A stretch of 45,434 nucleotides of DNA from UBA4416 sp031539425 (GTDB lineage: Bacteria > Bacteroidota > Bacteroidia > B-17B0 > Aurantibacillaceae). The notes under the pieces were generated by a model. That model did not search any database, was not told the origin of the DNA, and was given only the letters and a program-made list of their open reading frames with translations. Positions 42,705 through 45,434 of the stretch are shown in pieces. The stretch is taken from positions 1-45,434 of the forward strand of contig JAVKLI010000041.1 in the NCBI GenBank assembly GCA_031539425.1. Reading direction: 5' to 3'. The stretch's first letter is position 1. Every line of letters begins with the position of its first letter. Made by a program: the position numbers and the translations under genes.

Positions 42705-42814
42705 TTTTAAACTAATTTTATGAATTTAGTTAGCTGTAAAGCGTCAGTTTAATAAACATTTTAATATTTTAATAATGTATTTTCATTTTTGATATATTTA
42801 CGAGTGATATACAT

Positions 42815-43867
42815 ATGCAACAGTTTCATGTTTTTATAGATATACTTATTTCATTGCTTCAAAAGCATGATTTTGCTGGTCTTCCAAACTTTGGTGCTTT
42901 TGTAACACGTACCAACAGTGTTCAATATAAGCCAGGAACAAATTTATTAATTCCGCCTTCTAAACATATTATGTTTAATAAAAACATAATCCATCAAGAT
43001 GGATTATTAGTAAATGCTCTAATGCAGTCTCAAAACATTACTTTTAAAGAAGCTGAAGCTCAAATTAATCTATTTGTAGAGTACTTACAATCGGTACTTA
43101 CCTTTAAAAAACAAATTGAACTCAAAGGACTTGGCTTATTTTATATAGAAAAAGAAAAGGATATCCGCTTTGAACCATTTGCTGAAGGTATACCTTTAGC
43201 GCATTCATTTGGGCTTGAGCAAATACAAGCCATTAAACTAGTAAACAAACAAATAGAAAACAATAAACCAAAAAATTTTATGGACAGAACAACTATACCA
43301 TTGCAAACTAATCGTTCAAATAAAAAAGCAACTAAAATAGCTATAGCTACAGTGTCTACAGCGCTTATTTTACTGTTTTGTGCTATTTTTTTAGGAAAAA
43401 ACAATACACAGTCAACTTTTACATCCTCATTTAGCTTATTTAATTCTACCACTCCAGTTTATGTTCCTTCAGATTCAAAAATTGAAATTCAATTATTATC
43501 TGAAGTGCAAGTACCAAATTTTAAAACATTAAATAAAAACTCATCTGTAAAGTTATTTAATTCAAGTAAAATAATAACAGTAATTCCATTTGCATTTACA
43601 AAAACTGACAAATCAGTATTTAGATCTTTAATGAATTCTCGCGCTAAATACCAAGTAATTATTGGAAGCTATAAAAAACAATATAATATAATTAAATCTA
43701 TAAATCGCGTAGCAAAAATGCAATTAAAAGCTTATGTATATAAAAAATCAAATGGCTTAGCAACATTAAGTATTGCAGGCTTTGATACTGATTATCTTGC
43801 AAAACAATTTGCTGCAAATATTCAAGATATATGCCCTCAATCTTGGGTAGATAACGCAGTAAATTAA
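42815..43867 (+). CDS. HU-like domain protein with membrane segment and SPOR-like domain
   Basis: The 350-residue protein starts with two HU-like modules (about 1-60 with LPNFGAFVTR, and about 68-145 with LKGLGLFYIEKE), of the kind called HU-CCDC81 in Bacteroidota. A linker, a membrane segment (about 172-193, IAIATVSTALILLFCAIFLG) and a C-terminal SPOR-like peptidoglycan-binding region (about 275-345, YQVIIGSYKKQYN) follow. With the HU part inside and SPOR outside, it could link the nucleoid or cytosol to septal cell wall. That role is inferred from domain types. Confidence 0.8.
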   Translation: MQQFHVFIDILISLLQKHDFAGLPNFGAFVTRTNSVQYKPGTNLLIPPSKHIMFNKNIIHQDGLLVNALMQSQNITFKEAEAQINLFVEYLQSVLTFKKQIELKGLGLFYIEKEKDIRFEPFAEGIPLAHSFGLEQIQAIKLVNKQIENNKPKNFMDRTTIPLQTNRSNKKATKIAIATVSTALILLFCAIFLGKNNTQSTFTSSFSLFNSTTPVYVPSDSKIEIQLLSEVQVPNFKTLNKNSSVKLFNSSKIITVIPFAFTKTDKSVFRSLMNSRAKYQVIIGSYKKQYNIIKSINRVAKMQLKAYVYKKSNGLATLSIAGFDTDYLAKQFAANIQDICPQSWVDNAVN

Positions 43868-43951
43868 TTTTTTTTATGCGTTTTATTTTAAAATCTGTTT
43901 TAATATAAGTTGCGTTATAAACTCTGTATTTAATTTTTTAACATTATAATT

Positions 43952-45208
43952 ATGAAAGATATTTTTAAAAAAATTGAAAATAACATGGGACCCATAGGTG
44001 AGCATTACAAACAATCTCATGGCTACTTTACCTTTCCAAAATTAGAAGGAGATATAAATCCACATATGATTTTTTGTGGAAAAAAAATGCTCAACTGGAG
44101 TTTAAATAATTATTTAGGTTTAGCAAATCATCCTGAAGTAAGAAAAGCTGATACAGAAGGAGCTGAAAAATACGGTTTGGCTGCCCCAATGGGCGCACGA
44201 ATGATGAGTGGTAATACTAATTTACACGAAATGTTAGAACAAAGGCTTTCTAAATTAGTTCAAAAAGAAGATACCATTTTATGTAATTTTGGGTATCAAG
44301 CAATGGTATCTGCCATAGATGCTATAGTTGATAGACACGATATAATTGTTTATGATGCCGAAAGCCATGCCTGTATTATAGATGGGTTGCGCTTACATAT
44401 AGGTAAACGCTATGTATACAAACATAATGATATTGAAGATTGCGAAAAACAATTAGAACGAGCTACAAAACTTGCTGAACAAACAGGCGGCGGATTATTA
44501 CTGATAACGGAAGGGGTATTTGGTATGCGAGGCGATCAGGGTAAATTAAAAGAAATAGTTAATCTTAAAAAAAAATACAATTTTAGATTATTTGTAGATG
44601 ACGCACATGGCATAGGTACTATAGGCCCAAATGGCGGCGGAACTGGAGATTTGCAAAATTGTCAAGAAGGTATAGATATTTATTTTGGAACATTTGCAAA
44701 GTCTTTTGCCTTAATTGGTGGTTTTATTAGCGCATCAAAACCTATAATTACCTTTTTACGTTATAACATGCGTTCTCAAATTTTTGCTAAGTCAATACCT
44801 TTGCCTTTAGTTTATGGGCTTTTAAAGCGTTTAGACCTTATGGAAACGCACCCAGAATATAGAACGCAACTCTGGCACATTGCACAAAATTTGCAAACCG
44901 GTTTAGTAAAAGCCGGATTTGATATTGGTGTTACAAATACGCCCGTTACCCCCGTTTACATGCGTGGCTCAATACCAGAAGCTACTAATATGGTAATTGA
45001 TTTAAGAGAAAACTTTAACATTTTTTGCAGTATGGTTGTGTATCCTGTGGTTCCAAAAGGTATGATAATACTTAGGCTAATACCTACAGCTTTACATACA
45101 GTAAACGATGTTAATTATACAATAGAGTGCTTTAGTAAAATAAAAGATAAGTTGTATGGTGGAGCCTATGTAGCCGAACAAATTAAAGCAGGTTACTCTG
45201 ACCTGTAG
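43952..45208 (+). CDS. Serine palmitoyltransferase-like alpha-oxoamine synthase
   Basis: The 418-residue PLP enzyme has the alpha-oxoamine synthase fold, with FVDDAHGIGTIG and the PLP lysine K250 in GTFAKSFALIGGF. Members with GTFxKS rather than the GTLGKA of 2-amino-3-ketobutyrate ligase are typically serine palmitoyltransferases. These condense serine with an acyl-CoA to 3-ketosphinganine, the first step of the sphingolipids common in Bacteroidota. 8-Amino-7-oxononanoate synthase is the main alternative, but no bio genes are near. The N-terminus is slightly longer than usual. Confidence 0.82.
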   Translation: MKDIFKKIENNMGPIGEHYKQSHGYFTFPKLEGDINPHMIFCGKKMLNWSLNNYLGLANHPEVRKADTEGAEKYGLAAPMGARMMSGNTNLHEMLEQRLSKLVQKEDTILCNFGYQAMVSAIDAIVDRHDIIVYDAESHACIIDGLRLHIGKRYVYKHNDIEDCEKQLERATKLAEQTGGGLLLITEGVFGMRGDQGKLKEIVNLKKKYNFRLFVDDAHGIGTIGPNGGGTGDLQNCQEGIDIYFGTFAKSFALIGGFISASKPIITFLRYNMRSQIFAKSIPLPLVYGLLKRLDLMETHPEYRTQLWHIAQNLQTGLVKAGFDIGVTNTPVTPVYMRGSIPEATNMVIDLRENFNIFCSMVVYPVVPKGMIILRLIPTALHTVNDVNYTIECFSKIKDKLYGGAYVAEQIKAGYSDL

Positions 45209-45305
45209 GTTTAATAGCCTTTTTGAAGTAGCACATTTATACAGCTAACTTTAATTAAAAGACTCATATTAAACGTACCAAGTATTTAAATTAAATTTGG
45301 CGGAT

Positions 45306-45434
45306 TCAAGTTATAAATGCAACTTTTCGTCCTTTGTTTTTAATTGTTTGTAAATATACTTCTTTAGGGGTTAAATATCCAAATCTTTTTCGTGGCCTGT
45401 TGTTTAATTTAGCTTCTACTACTTGTATTTGCTC
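45306..45434 (-). mobile_element. IS30-family transposase, C-terminal end (partial)
   Basis: A minus-strand frame enters from the right edge and ends in TGA at 45306-45308 after 42 codons. It contains LNNRPRKRFGYLTPKEVY, the characteristic end of IS30-type DDE transposases. The inverted-repeat end of the element should lie between 45209 and 45305, but I cannot fix it without the other end. It lies about 100 bases after the serine palmitoyltransferase-like gene. Confidence 0.85.

Noticed and set aside
1..45434. tRNA, rRNA, tmRNA or riboswitch genes
   Set aside because: I saw no sequence with the needed cloverleaf, rRNA motifs or known riboswitch cores in any gap; a covariance search would be needed to be sure.

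Overview
The window is AT-rich, dense bacterial chromosome from the Bacteroidota. The evidence is several proteins carrying type IX secretion (T9SS) sorting domains, both the short type A and the gliding-motility-associated type B. Supporting this are an S46 dipeptidyl peptidase, a TonB-dependent receptor, a serine palmitoyltransferase-type enzyme, HU-like and HU-SPOR proteins, and a -33 TTTG / -7 TAnnTTTG promoter. Most genes are core housekeeping genes. The genus cannot be fixed from the sequence.

Layout. 1-2022: the 3' end of an unidentified gene and a ThDP enzyme typical of surface-polysaccharide loci. 2112-6256 (minus strand): an inner-core LPS operon (hldD, a DUF2520 protein, kdsC) leading to a methyltransferase, interrupted by a block holding a broken T9SS protein gene. 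6350-7831: an HtrA/DegP protease gene with a disrupted frame. 7937-11895 (minus): cca, a GT4 glycosyltransferase and a DUF2779 nuclease-like protein, tightly packed. 12143-13120: a secreted catalase-like peroxidase. 13121-16119: a large T9SS protein between two stretches of gene debris. 16120-22229 (plus): S46 peptidase, alaS, a DUF975 membrane protein and a GNAT acetyltransferase. 22252-25086 (minus): gcvP. 25325-28570: a 1081-residue T9SS protein built from repeated Ig-like units. 28589-30484: a dihydroorotase-like protein lacking its metal HxH motif, and tsaE. 30549-35344: an inserted two-gene block (subtilisin-like protease and delta-60 protein, both T9SS cargo). 35367-36143: nadE. 36297-39314: a small membrane protein and a TonB-dependent receptor. 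39352-45208: ferredoxin, HU, a TPR protein, a 29-residue basic protein, an RNase G/E, an HU-SPOR protein and a serine palmitoyltransferase-like enzyme. 45306 to the end: the 3' end of an IS30-type transposase.

Main observation. Two T9SS cargo blocks sit between direct repeats that copy the 3' end of a neighbouring housekeeping gene. An 82-bp repeat with one mismatch (nadE plus the end of tsaE) brackets 4.8 kb. A 56-bp repeat with three mismatches (kdsC) brackets about 1 kb holding a truncated T9SS gene. Neither block has a recombinase gene. This suggests modular gain of surface-protein genes at gene 3' ends by an undetermined mechanism. In addition, the protease in the 4.8-kb block has a three-copy heptanucleotide repeat between a well-placed upstream ATG and its signal peptide. 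At the present copy number that ATG is out of frame, so the gene is a candidate phase-variable surface protease.
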